A DNA stretch of 64,000 bases, from contig DHAE01000007.1 of the NCBI GenBank assembly GCA_002397315.1, positions 582,875 through 646,874 of the forward strand, written 5' to 3'. Shown in pieces: positions 1-8,155 of this stretch. The stretch's first letter is position 1; the number at the start of each line of letters is the position of its first letter. The position numbers and the translations under genes are program-made. This DNA comes from Comamonadaceae bacterium UBA4962 (GTDB lineage: Bacteria; Pseudomonadota; Gammaproteobacteria; Burkholderiales; Burkholderiaceae_C). The notes below the pieces were generated by a model. The model was given only the letters and a program-made list of their open reading frames with translations. It had not been told where the DNA came from and made no database searches.

Positions 1-2
1 AG

Positions 3-380
3 CTCGATCTGCAGCGCGTGGACCTGGCCGCGGGCATGCACCGCATCGACGCCCAGCTGGCCCTGACGCCGCAGCAGCGCGAGATCGGCCTGATGCATCG
101 CCAGGACATGCCGTCCAACGAGGGCATGCTGTTCGTGTTCTCGGTGCCCGCCGTCCAGTGCTTCTGGATGAAGAACACCCTGCTGCCGCTCACGGCGGCC
201 TTCGTGGCGGATGACGGCACCATCGTGAACCTCGCGGACATGAAGCCGCAGACGCTCGACTCCCACTGTTCCGACAAGCCCGTGCGCTTCGTGCTGGAGA
301 TGAACCAGGGCTGGTTCGCCAAGCGCGGAATCAAGGCGGGGGCGAAGCTCTCGGGCGCACCGTTCGCCAAGCAGCGCTGA
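3..380 (+). CDS. DUF192 family protein, 5' end outside the window
   Basis: A small DUF192 domain protein whose N-terminus lies left of the window; the reading frame is open from base 3 and a GTG at 18 is probably internal. The family signature is visible: a glutamate-initiated EIGLMHR segment, then MPSNEGMLFVF, then FWMKNT, and near the end a FVLEMNQGWF block. Family members usually carry a signal peptide or lipobox ahead of this domain, so the missing part is probably an export signal. The biochemical role of the family is not established. The gene ends 35 bases before a strong terminator. I am sure of the family and unsure of function. Confidence 0.85.
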   Translation, partial: LDLQRVDLAAGMHRIDAQLALTPQQREIGLMHRQDMPSNEGMLFVFSVPAVQCFWMKNTLLPLTAAFVADDGTIVNLADMKPQTLDSHCSDKPVRFVLEMNQGWFAKRGIKAGAKLSGAPFAKQR

Positions 381-414
381 CCACGGGCGCGACTCCTTCC
401 TCTCCCCCCATGAG

Positions 415-442
415 AAACGGCCCCGAGGGGCCGTTTTTTTTT
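415..442 (+). terminator. Rho-independent terminator
   Basis: A GC-rich hairpin (CGGCCCC, loop GAG, GGGGCCG) is followed by nine T residues. The arm is preceded by A residues, so it may also stop transcripts of the convergent sodB, which ends at 461. Confidence 0.9.
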
Positions 443-460
443 ACGCTTGCGACGGCCGCA

Positions 461-1045
461 TCAGCCGGCGAAGTTGCTTTCCGCGAACTTCCAGTTCACC
501 AGCTTGTCGAGGAAGGTCTCGACGAACTTCGGACGCAGGTTGCGGTAGTCGATGTAGTAGGCGTGCTCCCAGACGTCCACCGTCAGCAGGGCCTTGTCGG
601 CCGTGGTGAGCGGGGTGCCGGCGGCGCCGGTGTTCACGATGTCGACGCTGCCGTCGGCCTTCTTCACCAGCCAGGTCCAGCCGGAGCCGAAGTTGCCCAC
701 GGCGCTCTTCACGAACGCTTCCTTGAAGGCGGCGTAGCTGCCCCACTTGGCGTTGATGGCCTCGGCCAGCGCGCCCGAAGGCTCGCCGCCGCCGTTGGGG
801 GCCATGCAGTTCCAGAAGAAGGTGTGGTTCCAGATCTGGGCCGCATTGTTGTAGATGCCGCCGCTGGACTTCTTGATGATCTCCTCGAGGGGCATGTTCT
901 CGAATTCGGTGCCCTTCTGGAGGTTGTTGAGGTTCACCACGTAGGCGTTGTGGTGCTTGCCGTGGTGGTACTCCAGGGTTTCCTGGCTGTAGTGGGGAGC
1001 CAGGGAGTCGATGGGGTAAGGCAGCGGTGGCAGGGTGTGTTCCAT
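461..1045 (-). CDS. sodB: Superoxide dismutase [Fe]
   Basis: A cytoplasmic iron superoxide dismutase converting superoxide to oxygen and hydrogen peroxide. The 194-residue protein has the four metal ligands His27, His74, Asp157 and His161, the last two within the DVWEHAYY signature. The AAQIWNHTFFW segment has the glutamine typical of Fe rather than Mn enzymes. The frame is open for 44 more codons upstream, but the ATG at 1045 is preceded by an AAGGA ribosome site and gives the normal family length. It is convergent with the DUF192 gene and probably monocistronic. No Fur site was identified. Confidence 0.96.
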   Translation of the reverse strand: MEHTLPPLPYPIDSLAPHYSQETLEYHHGKHHNAYVVNLNNLQKGTEFENMPLEEIIKKSSGGIYNNAAQIWNHTFFWNCMAPNGGGEPSGALAEAINAKWGSYAAFKEAFVKSAVGNFGSGWTWLVKKADGSVDIVNTGAAGTPLTTADKALLTVDVWEHAYYIDYRNLRPKFVETFLDKLVNWKFAESNFAG

Positions 1046-1199
1046 GACGTTCCTTCGTGGGTGGTTGGTAATTCTTCGATGCGGCGCCGCGCGGTGGCAG
1101 AGCGACGCAACAGGCCGGCATTGTAGGAAGTTAATGGACGGCCGCGCTGTAGGCGACGGTCCAGACCGTTCTTCCAAGCGCCCCCTCCAGGGGGCGTGT

Positions 1200-2513
1200 T
1201 CACAACAGGCGCGGGGGTGCCACGGTCAGGTCGATCGTGCCGTCGGACACGGCAGCGCGCACGCCATCGCCGGTGCGCACCTGGTCCGTGCGGGTCACCG
1301 GCCGGCCCTGGCCGTCCGTCAGCAGGGCGTAGCCGCGCTGGAGCACCAGCCGGGGGTCCAGCAGTTCGAGGCGCAGGGCCGCATGCTCCAGCCGGCGCGC
1401 GCGCAGGGCCCCGGCCTGCTCCACGGCACGCGGCAGCCGGTCCGCCAGCCCGTCCTGGCGCTGGGCGAGCCGCTGGGCCGTCCAGGCGGCTCCGTGGCGC
1501 AGTTGCTGGGCCAGGCGCGACAGGCCCAGCTCCTGCCGGGCCAGCAGGCCCGAGGGGCGCCCGAGCCGCTGCGCGGCCGTGTCCAGCCGCTGGTGGCGCA
1601 GGTCGAGCTGGCGCTGCAGGCTGTCGGCAAGACGCCCTGACAACGCGTCCATGCCCGCCAGCCAGTTCGCACGTGGCTGCGCGACCAGCTCGGCCGCGGC
1701 CGTCGGCGTGGGCGCGCGCAGGTCCGCGCAGAAGTCGGCGATCGTGAAATCGGTTTCGTGCCCCACGCCCGACACCAGCGGCACCGGGCTCTGGGCCACC
1801 GTGCGCGCCACCTGCTCGTCGTTGAACGCCCACAGGTCTTCGATGGAGCCTCCGCCGCGCACCAGCAGGATCACGTCCACCGGAGGCTGGCCGGGTACCG
1901 CCTGGTCCGGATCGGCCATGCGGTAGATAGACCGCAGGGCGCTGCAGAGCGACGCCGGGGCAGCGGCCCCCTGGACCAGCGCCGGCGCCAGAACCACCGG
2001 CAGGTGGGGCACCCGCCGCCGCAGGGCCGTGACCACGTCGTGCAGGGCCGCGGCCCCGGGAGAAGTGACGAGACCGATCGCCCGCGGCATCACGGGCAGT
2101 TCGCGCTTGCGCGCCGCATCGAACAGGCCCTCGGACTCCAGCCGTGCCTTGAGGCGCAGGAACTGCTCGAACAGCGCGCCCTGCCCTGCCCGCTGCAGGC
2201 TCTCGACGATGAGCTGCAGGTCGCCCCGGGCTTCGTACACCGCGAGCTTGCCGCGCAGCTCGACCATTTCGCCGTCGCGCGGCACGTCGGCCAGCAGCAT
2301 GGCCGCCCGCCGGAACATCGCGCAGCGGATCTGGCCCTGGCCGTCCTTCAGCGTGAAGTAGCAATGGCCGCTGGACGCGCGCGAAAAGCCCGTGATCTCG
2401 CCGCGCACCGCGACGGGATTGAACCGCGCCTCGAGGGCGTCAGCAACGGCGCGGCACAGCGCCCCGACATCCCAGATTCGTGGCGCCGCTGCTGGATTCT
2501 GCCGCTCAAACAT
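1200..2513 (-). CDS. xseA: Exodeoxyribonuclease VII large subunit
   Basis: Large subunit of exonuclease VII, which degrades single-stranded DNA in both directions. The 437-residue protein has an N-terminal OB-fold (about residues 10-110, with VRGEITGF and GHCYFTLKD), the catalytic region (about 120-310, with GLVTSPGAAALHDV, RGGGSIEDLWAFNDE, VARTV and SGVGHETDFTIADF), and an arginine/leucine-rich helical C-terminus expected to form the coiled coil that binds XseB. The open frame extends to 2621, but the ATG at 2513 matches the usual N-terminus just before the OB-fold. No xseB lies in the window. Confidence 0.95.
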   Translation of the reverse strand: MFERQNPAAAPRIWDVGALCRAVADALEARFNPVAVRGEITGFSRASSGHCYFTLKDGQGQIRCAMFRRAAMLLADVPRDGEMVELRGKLAVYEARGDLQLIVESLQRAGQGALFEQFLRLKARLESEGLFDAARKRELPVMPRAIGLVTSPGAAALHDVVTALRRRVPHLPVVLAPALVQGAAAPASLCSALRSIYRMADPDQAVPGQPPVDVILLVRGGGSIEDLWAFNDEQVARTVAQSPVPLVSGVGHETDFTIADFCADLRAPTPTAAAELVAQPRANWLAGMDALSGRLADSLQRQLDLRHQRLDTAAQRLGRPSGLLARQELGLSRLAQQLRHGAAWTAQRLAQRQDGLADRLPRAVEQAGALRARRLEHAALRLELLDPRLVLQRGYALLTDGQGRPVTRTDQVRTGDGVRAAVSDGTIDLTVAPPRLL

Positions 2514-2895
2514 CGAATCCACCGGGGGTGCGCGGGCGCGCGACCTGTTCAGTAGTCCACAACCGGGAGGCAGCGATACCGGCTGGTCGCACTGTGACCG
2601 ATCGCCTGCCAGAGCCACCATCCTCCGTGCAAGTCATTGATTCATAACAATATTTTGCTGCGCAATTTTTCATCAATCTGTCAAAGTGTCGATTTGGCGC
2701 CGCTCGGCGGGGGTTGCACACCCAGTTGCCCACAAAGTTATCCACAGAAAATGTGGGTGGCTGTGGAAATGGGGCCCTGGTGGAGGTTCGGGGCAGCGCA
2801 GCGCAACTGCAGAGCTGCTGCCGCGCAATGCGCCTTCTGGCGGCCATGGTGCTGGGCCATAATCGCGGCCTGCTTCCATCTGCGCGGAGAGAGAA
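2514..2895. other. Divergent intergenic region between xseA and exbB
   Basis: This 382-base stretch has no credible gene. Bases 2636-2690 are clearly AT-richer than the surroundings and probably hold promoters for one or both flanking genes. It contains the DnaA-box-like site at 2738 and a short hairpin CCACA-GAAAA-TGTGG at 2742-2756. No terminator was seen. Confidence 0.5.
2738..2746 (+). promoter_or_regulatory. DnaA-box-like sequence TTATCCACA
   Basis: The nonamer matches the strict DnaA consensus TTATNCACA exactly. Its second half overlaps a CCACA/TGTGG inverted repeat. It lies in the xseA-exbB gap, far from any origin gene in this window. It may be a regulatory DnaA site or chance. Confidence 0.4.
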
Positions 2896-3522
2896 TTGCT
2901 GTCGATCATACAAGCCGCAGGCTGGCCGATCTGGCCCCTGATTGCCTGCTCCGTCCTGGCGCTGGCCCTCGTGGTGGAGCGCTTCATCGCGCTCAAGACC
3001 GCGCGCGTCGCCCCGCCCAAGTTGCTGGACGAGGCCATCTCCGTCACCTCCCGCACCTTGCCCACGCCGGACGTGGTCAACCAGCTTGCCCAGAATTCGG
3101 CCCTCGGCGAGGTGCTGGCCAGCGGCCTGCGCACGCTCAACAGCCATCCGCAGAGCAGCGAGGCGGACGTGCGCGCCGCCATGGAAGGCAAGGGCCGCGC
3201 GGTCGCGCAGCGGCTGGAGAAATACCTCAATGCGCTCGCCACGATCGCCTCGGCCGCCCCCCTGCTGGGACTGCTCGGCACGGTGATCGGCATGATCGAG
3301 ATCTTCGGTTCGCAGGGCGGCTCCGCCACGGGCCAGGGCAACCCGGCCCAGCTGGCGCAGGGTATTTCGATCGCGCTCTACAACACCGCGTTCGGGCTGA
3401 TCGTCGCGATCCCCACGCTGATCTTCTGGCGCTACTTCCGCAGCCGCGTGGACGCCTACCTCCTCACGCTCGAACTCGCCTCGGAGCAGTTCGTGCGCCA
3501 TCTCCAGCGCCTGCGCAAGTGA
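2896..3522 (+). CDS. exbB: MotA/TolQ/ExbB proton channel family protein
   Basis: Inner-membrane proton-channel protein that, with the adjacent ExbD, uses the proton gradient to energise envelope machinery (TonB-type import or a related function). The 208-residue protein has three membrane segments at about 10-28, 112-137 and 153-178, with the family region AAPLLGLLGTVIGMI at about 120-134. The start is a TTG preceded by GGAGAGAG; no better start gives the first membrane segment. It heads an operon with exbD, lpxK, a Trm112-like gene, kdsB and probably adk. Since tonB is absent and lipid A genes follow, an envelope-maintenance role is possible, but that is inference. Confidence 0.9.
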   Translation: MLSIIQAAGWPIWPLIACSVLALALVVERFIALKTARVAPPKLLDEAISVTSRTLPTPDVVNQLAQNSALGEVLASGLRTLNSHPQSSEADVRAAMEGKGRAVAQRLEKYLNALATIASAAPLLGLLGTVIGMIEIFGSQGGSATGQGNPAQLAQGISIALYNTAFGLIVAIPTLIFWRYFRSRVDAYLLTLELASEQFVRHLQRLRK

Positions 3523-3606
3523 GGTGAACAGGCGGCCGGCCCCATCGCGCCGCCCGCCCACCGCCCCAGTCGCCCCGCGCCAACGCCCCTTTTCGCAGGT
3601 CCGCCC

Positions 3607-4032
3607 ATGAACTTCCGCCCCCGTCCGAAGGAAGCGCCGGAGATCAACCTGATCCCGTTCATCGACGTGCTGCTCGTGATCCTCATCTTCCTGATGCTCT
3701 CGACCACGTACAGCAAGTTCACCGAACTGCAGCTGACCCTGCCGGTGGCCGACGCCGAGCAGCAGCGCGACCATCCGCGCGAGGTGATCGTCGCCGTGGC
3801 GGCGGACGGGCGCTACGCGGTCAACAAGACCGCCGTGGACGGCAAGGGCGTGGACGCGATCGCACTGGCCCTGAAGGCCGCGGCAACGGCCGGGCGCGAC
3901 AGCGTGGTGATCATCAGCGCCGACGCCAACGCGCCGCACCAGGCCGTTATCTCCGTGATGGAGGCCGCGCGCCGCGTGGGCCTCTCGCAGATCACCTTCG
4001 CCACCCAGTCGTCCGCCAGCGCGGGCCGCTGA
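3607..4032 (+). CDS. exbD: ExbD/TolR family biopolymer transport protein
   Basis: Partner of ExbB. The 141-residue protein has a short cytoplasmic N-terminus, a single membrane helix at about 17-34 and a periplasmic domain. The membrane aspartate needed for proton use is present (Asp20 in the PFIDVLLVILIF segment). The periplasmic domain ends with the ExbD-type pattern of HQAVISVMEAARRVG followed by ITFAT. It starts 84 bases after exbB with an AGGT ribosome site, and lpxK starts 6 bases after its stop, so the three are very likely co-transcribed. Confidence 0.93.
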   Translation: MNFRPRPKEAPEINLIPFIDVLLVILIFLMLSTTYSKFTELQLTLPVADAEQQRDHPREVIVAVAADGRYAVNKTAVDGKGVDAIALALKAAATAGRDSVVIISADANAPHQAVISVMEAARRVGLSQITFATQSSASAGR

Positions 4033-4038
4033 CCGGGC

Positions 4039-5106
4039 ATGCCGCTGCGCGACCGGCGCACCCCGCCGACGCCCGGCGCACCGCACGCCGAGGCGGCCTT
4101 CCAGCGCATCTGGCGCGGCCGCGGGTGGGCGGCATGGGCGCTGTCGCCGGTGGCGGCCCTCTACGGCGCGCTGTCCGCCCTGCGCCGGCGGCTCTACCAG
4201 GCCGGCGTGCTGCGCACCGAGCGCATGCCGGTGCCCGTGGTGGTGGTCGGCAACGTGGTGGCGGGAGGCGCGGGCAAGACGCCCGTGACCCAGGCGGTGG
4301 TGCGGGCGCTGCGCGAGCGCGGCTGGCATCCCGGCGTGGTCTCGCGCGGCTACGGGCGCACGACGACGGACTGCCGGGAAGTGCTTCCGGAAGCCGATGC
4401 CTCGGCCGTGGGCGACGAGCCGCTGCTGCTGGCGCGGAGCACCGGCGCCCCCGTGTTCGTCGCCCCGCGACGTGCCGAGGCCGCCCGCGCGCTGCTGCAG
4501 CGGCACCCGCGCACCGACGTGATCGTCTGCGACGACGGGCTGCAGCACCTTGCGCTGGCGCGCGATGTGGAGCTGTGCGTGTTCAGCGAAGAAGGTGCCG
4601 GCAACGGCTGGCTGCTGCCGGCCGGGCCGCTGCGGGAGCGCTGGCCGCGCCGCGTCGACGCCGTCCTGCATGCGGGAAGTGCCCCGCGAGGAGCCGAGTC
4701 CGCCGCTCTGGGCGTGTTCCCCATTCGACGATCACTGGCGGACCACGCCGTCGCGCGGGACGGCGGCACCGTTCCGCTGGCGCAGCTGCAAGGCCGCCCA
4801 CTGCACGCGGTGGCCGCCATCGCCCGGCCCGCCGCCTTCTTCGCCATGCTGCGCGGCCGCGGCCTGACGGTGGAGCGGGAAACCGCCCTGCCCGACCATG
4901 CCGATTACGGCAACTGGCCACCCGTGTCCGACGACGGCCTGCAGGTGGTCTGCACCGAAAAGGACGCCGCCAAGCTCTGGGCATGGTGCCCCGGCGCGCT
5001 GGCCGTGCCGCTGGTGGTGGAGATCGCGCCCGCGTTTTTCGAGCGGTTGCATCTGCGGCTGCGGGAGATCGCGGGCCGCTCGCTATCATCGGCTCCCGAC
5101 TCCTGA
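4039..5106 (+). CDS. lpxK: Tetraacyldisaccharide 4'-kinase
   Basis: Membrane-associated kinase that phosphorylates the 4' position of the lipid A disaccharide using ATP, late in lipid A synthesis. The 355-residue protein has an N-terminal hydrophobic helix (about 30-48) and the extended P-loop GNVVAGGAGKTP at 71-82. SRGYGR, VGDEPLLLA and the CDDGLQH motif follow. It sits 6 bases after exbD and directly before the Trm112-like and kdsB genes, a common betaproteobacterial order that groups lipid A and Kdo synthesis. Confidence 0.96.
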   Translation: MPLRDRRTPPTPGAPHAEAAFQRIWRGRGWAAWALSPVAALYGALSALRRRLYQAGVLRTERMPVPVVVVGNVVAGGAGKTPVTQAVVRALRERGWHPGVVSRGYGRTTTDCREVLPEADASAVGDEPLLLARSTGAPVFVAPRRAEAARALLQRHPRTDVIVCDDGLQHLALARDVELCVFSEEGAGNGWLLPAGPLRERWPRRVDAVLHAGSAPRGAESAALGVFPIRRSLADHAVARDGGTVPLAQLQGRPLHAVAAIARPAAFFAMLRGRGLTVERETALPDHADYGNWPPVSDDGLQVVCTEKDAAKLWAWCPGALAVPLVVEIAPAFFERLHLRLREIAGRSLSSAPDS

Positions 5107-5129
5107 ACCTTTTTTCCACCTCTACCGCC

Positions 5130-5312
5130 ATGGATCCCAAACTGCTCGAACTGCTGGTCTGCCCGGTCACCAAGGGCCCGCTGACCTACGACCGCGAACG
5201 CGGCGAACTGGTGTCGCGCAGCGCGCGGCTCGCCTACCCGGTGCGCGACGGCATCCCGGTGCTGCTGGAGACGGAGGCGCGCACGTTGTCGGACGCGGAG
5301 CTGGAAGCGTGA
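5130..5312 (+). CDS. Trm112-like small protein (YcaR type)
   Basis: A 60-residue protein of the Trm112/UPF0434 family. LLELLVCPVTKGPL at the start and GIPVLLE near residues 40-48 are diagnostic. Only the first of the cysteines seen in zinc-binding relatives is present (Cys10); the usual second one is replaced by Thr-Lys, as in many bacterial versions. Eukaryotic Trm112 activates methyltransferases; the bacterial role is unclear. It lies between lpxK and kdsB, as ycaR does in enterobacteria. Its stop codon overlaps the kdsB start (GTGA), indicating translational coupling. Confidence 0.9.
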   Translation: MDPKLLELLVCPVTKGPLTYDRERGELVSRSARLAYPVRDGIPVLLETEARTLSDAELEA

Positions 5313-6103
5313 GCGGCGCGGCGGCCCCGACCCCTGCCTTCACCGTCCTGATCCCCGCCCGCCTGGCCTCCACGCGGCTGCCGGACAAGCCCCTGGCCGA
5401 CATCGGCGGCCTGCCCATGGTGGTGCGGGTCGCGCGGCAGGCCGCACGCAGCGGCGCGGCGCGCGTGGTGGTCGCGGCCGACCATCCCCGCATCCTGGAG
5501 GCCTGCGCCGCGCACGGCGTCGAGGCGGTCGCCACCCGCTCGGACCATCCGAGCGGCAGCGACCGCCTGGCCGAGGCCTGCGCGCAACTCGGCCTCGCGG
5601 GCGACGACATCGTGGTCAACGTGCAGGGGGACGAGCCGCTCATCGACCCCGCACTGATCGATGCCGTGGCGGCCCTGCTCCCCGCGCGCCCCGAGGCAGC
5701 CATGGGCACGGCCGCCCATGCCATCCACACGTTGGCCGACTACGCCAATCCGAACGTGGTGAAGGTGGTGCTGGACGCCCGCGGCCTTGCCCACTACTTC
5801 AGCCGCGCCCCGATCCCGCACGCGCGGGACCATGCCGGCGCCGCCTGGTGGGGGCCGGGCCATGCGGGCGTGCCGGCCGGCCATGCGCCTCTGCGGCACA
5901 TCGGAATCTACAGCTACCGCGCTGCCTTCCTGCAGGCCTTCCCTGCCCTGTCGCCGGCCCCGACGGAGGCCGTGGAGGCGCTCGAGCAATTGCGCGCGCT
6001 CTGGCACGGGCACCGCATCGCCGTCCACGTGGCCGATGCCGCCCCCGGGCCGGGCGTGGACACCCCCGAAGACCTCGCCCGGGTGCGTGCACTGCTGGGC
6101 TGA
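5309..6103 (+). CDS. kdsB: 3-deoxy-manno-octulosonate cytidylyltransferase
   Basis: CMP-Kdo synthetase, which activates Kdo with CTP for attachment to lipid A in the cytoplasm. The 264-residue protein opens with the nucleotide-binding IPARLASTRLPDKPL at 15-29. It also contains TRSDHPSGSDRLAEA, VVNVQGDEPLID, the FSRAPIPHAR block and a C-terminal GVDTPEDLARV. The GTG start overlaps the upstream stop by the sequence GTGA. It works downstream of lpxK's pathway partner, so the operon supplies both lipid A phosphorylation and Kdo activation. Confidence 0.96.
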   Translation: MSGAAAPTPAFTVLIPARLASTRLPDKPLADIGGLPMVVRVARQAARSGAARVVVAADHPRILEACAAHGVEAVATRSDHPSGSDRLAEACAQLGLAGDDIVVNVQGDEPLIDPALIDAVAALLPARPEAAMGTAAHAIHTLADYANPNVVKVVLDARGLAHYFSRAPIPHARDHAGAAWWGPGHAGVPAGHAPLRHIGIYSYRAAFLQAFPALSPAPTEAVEALEQLRALWHGHRIAVHVADAAPGPGVDTPEDLARVRALLG

Positions 6104-6270
6104 ACCCGCCTGCACGGCGCCCGCGCGGCGCCGTCACGATGGTGTCGCAGTTGTCAGTCGGACGGAAGGACACGCATGCTATCCTTGCCCGCGATTGAAA
6201 GCGCCACCCCGGGCCCTACGGCAGCCCCGGGCGTCGCGCGCTGGCCGAATTCAACACTTAGAGGACCTCC

Positions 6271-6927
6271 ATGAGACTGATTCTTTTGGGCGCGCCCGGC
6301 GCCGGGAAGGGCACGCAAGCCGCGTTCATCTGCCAGAAATACGGCATTCCGCAGATCTCGACGGGCGACATGCTGCGCGCCGCCGTCAAGGCCGGCACGC
6401 CGCTGGGCCTGGAGGCCAAGGCCGTCATGGACGCCGGCAAGCTGGTGAGCGACGACCTGATCATCGGCCTCGTGAAGGACCGCATCGCCCAGCCCGACTG
6501 CGCACAGGGATTCCTCTTCGACGGCTTTCCGCGCACCATCCCCCAGGCCGATGCCATGAAGGCCGCGGGCGTGAAGCTCGATTACGTGCTGGAGATCGAC
6601 GTGCCGTTCGAGGCCATCATCGAGCGCATGAGCGGCCGCCGTTCGCACCCGGCCAGCGGCCGTACGTACCACGTCCGCTTCAACCCGCCGAAGGTGGAAG
6701 GCAAGGACGACGTCACCGGCGAGGAGCTGATCCAGCGCGAGGACGACAAGGAAGAAACCGTGAAGAAGCGCCTGGAGGTGTACAGCGCCCAGACGCGCCC
6801 GCTCGTGGAGTACTACTCCAGCTGGGCCAAGGCCGATCCGGCCAACGCACCGAAGTACCGCGCCATCAGCGGCACCGGTTCGGTCGAAGAGATCACGCAG
6901 CGGGCGCTTGCCGCGCTCGCGGACTGA
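6271..6927 (+). CDS. adk: Adenylate kinase
   Basis: Cytoplasmic enzyme interconverting AMP plus ATP with two ADP. The 218-residue protein has the P-loop GAPGAGKGT at 8-16, the AMP-binding stretch ISTGDMLR and GFPRTIPQA. The long LID domain (about 122-160) lacks zinc cysteines, as is normal in Proteobacteria. It follows kdsB after 167 bases with a GAGG ribosome site, so it may be read through from the operon or have its own promoter. A terminator follows at 6989. Confidence 0.97.
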   Translation: MRLILLGAPGAGKGTQAAFICQKYGIPQISTGDMLRAAVKAGTPLGLEAKAVMDAGKLVSDDLIIGLVKDRIAQPDCAQGFLFDGFPRTIPQADAMKAAGVKLDYVLEIDVPFEAIIERMSGRRSHPASGRTYHVRFNPPKVEGKDDVTGEELIQREDDKEETVKKRLEVYSAQTRPLVEYYSSWAKADPANAPKYRAISGTGSVEEITQRALAALAD

Positions 6928-6988
6928 ACGCGCCCGGGCTCGGGCACCGGGCCCGGGCGCACGGCCCCGTCTGGAGCCTGCAAGAGAC

Positions 6989-7012
6989 AACGCCGCCCTC
7001 GGGCGGCGTTTT
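6989..7012. terminator. Hairpin terminator after adk
   Basis: The hairpin AACGCCGCC-CTC-GGGCGGCGTT is followed by a short T run. It lies between the convergent adk and asparaginase genes and could serve both, although the T run is short. Confidence 0.75.
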
Positions 7013-7079
7013 CATGGGCGCTGCGGGCGTTGCTTCTGCGTCCGCAGAGCTGACGGACGGCAGGCGGAAGACGGTCCAC

Positions 7080-8045
7080 TCAGGCGCGTGCCAGCAGTTC
7101 CAGCAGCAGGTCCACCCGGGCTTTCACGGGGCTCATTCCACGCGCGTCGGGTAGTGTGTCGTCCGGGCGCGGCAGCACGCGGCCCAGGGAGCACCGCGTG
7201 GCCACGCGAACGGCCACGCCCTCGGCCTGGGCCCTTTCCAGCGCGGCCTGCAGGCGGTGGTGCAGCGTGCCGTTGCCGGTGGCAGCCACCACGAGGCCGT
7301 GCACGCCGTCCGCGGCCAGCAGTTCCACGGCGCGACCGGTTGCACCCGCGTGGGACAGCACGATCTCCACGCGCGGCCAATCCGCCGCACGCTGCACGGC
7401 CTCCATGGCGGCATCGGCCGATTCCGCGGCCGTAGGCCAGTTGGCAGACAACCGCACGGCACCCTGCTCGACCCAGCCGAGGGGACCGGCTTCGCCCGAA
7501 TCGAACGCATGCAGCCGCTGGGGGTGTACCTTGCGCACGCCGTGGGCGCCGTGGATTTCACCGGCCGCCACCGCCACCACGCCGCGCGCGCCGGGCGTGG
7601 CAGCGACGGCCACGGCATCGAGCAGGTTCTGCGGCCCGTCCGGCGCCATGGCGGTGGCCGGCCGCATGGCAGAGACCAGCACTACCGGCTTCTGCCGGGC
7701 GCCGCCCAGCACGCGATGGAGGAACCATGCGGTTTCTTCCAGCGTGTCGGTGCCGTGCGTCACCACGACGGCACGCACCTGCGAGTCGGCGAGGTGCGCC
7801 GCACAGCGCAGCGCCAGCGCCCTCCACACCTCCTCGTCCATGTCCTTGCTGTCGATCTGGGCCACCTGTTCCGACACGAGCTGCGCACCGCCGGCCGCTT
7901 GCGCCAGCCCCGGCACGGCATCCAGGAGCGCCCCGATGCCCACCTGTGCGGCCGTGTAGCCGATGGTGTCATCCGCGCTGGCGGCCGTTCCCGCGATCGT
8001 CCCGCCGGTGCCGAGCACCACGATTTTTTCTGCACCCACTTGCAT
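7080..8045 (-). CDS. Asparaginase family protein
   Basis: An asparaginase/glutaminase-type amidohydrolase that should release ammonia from L-asparagine. The 321-residue protein has both catalytic signatures: LGTGGTIAG with the nucleophilic Thr16, and THGTDT at 96-101 with the second Thr and Asp. No signal peptide is evident, so it is probably cytoplasmic. The frame is open to 8090, but the ATG at 8045 has an AGAGG ribosome site and leaves the LexA box outside the gene. The operator lies only 12 bases upstream of this start, so LexA control is plausible. Confidence 0.9.
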   Translation of the reverse strand: MQVGAEKIVVLGTGGTIAGTAASADDTIGYTAAQVGIGALLDAVPGLAQAAGGAQLVSEQVAQIDSKDMDEEVWRALALRCAAHLADSQVRAVVVTHGTDTLEETAWFLHRVLGGARQKPVVLVSAMRPATAMAPDGPQNLLDAVAVAATPGARGVVAVAAGEIHGAHGVRKVHPQRLHAFDSGEAGPLGWVEQGAVRLSANWPTAAESADAAMEAVQRAADWPRVEIVLSHAGATGRAVELLAADGVHGLVVAATGNGTLHHRLQAALERAQAEGVAVRVATRCSLGRVLPRPDDTLPDARGMSPVKARVDLLLELLARA

Positions 8046-8057
8046 TGCCTCTAGAAA

Positions 8058-8073
8058 CTGTTTAAAAATACAG
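8058..8073. promoter_or_regulatory. LexA (SOS) operator
   Basis: CTGTTTAAAAATACAG fits the CTGT-N8-ACAG consensus perfectly. It lies 82 bases upstream of lexA and 12 bases upstream of the divergent asparaginase start. Autoregulation of lexA is the expected role. Confidence 0.93.
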
Positions 8074-8155
8074 TGACTGGATCGAACCACAGGGTTGGCC
8101 GATCCGCCCCTTCCAGCGCCGGTCCGGCGCCGACATCCTTCACCGGAGTGCCCGC

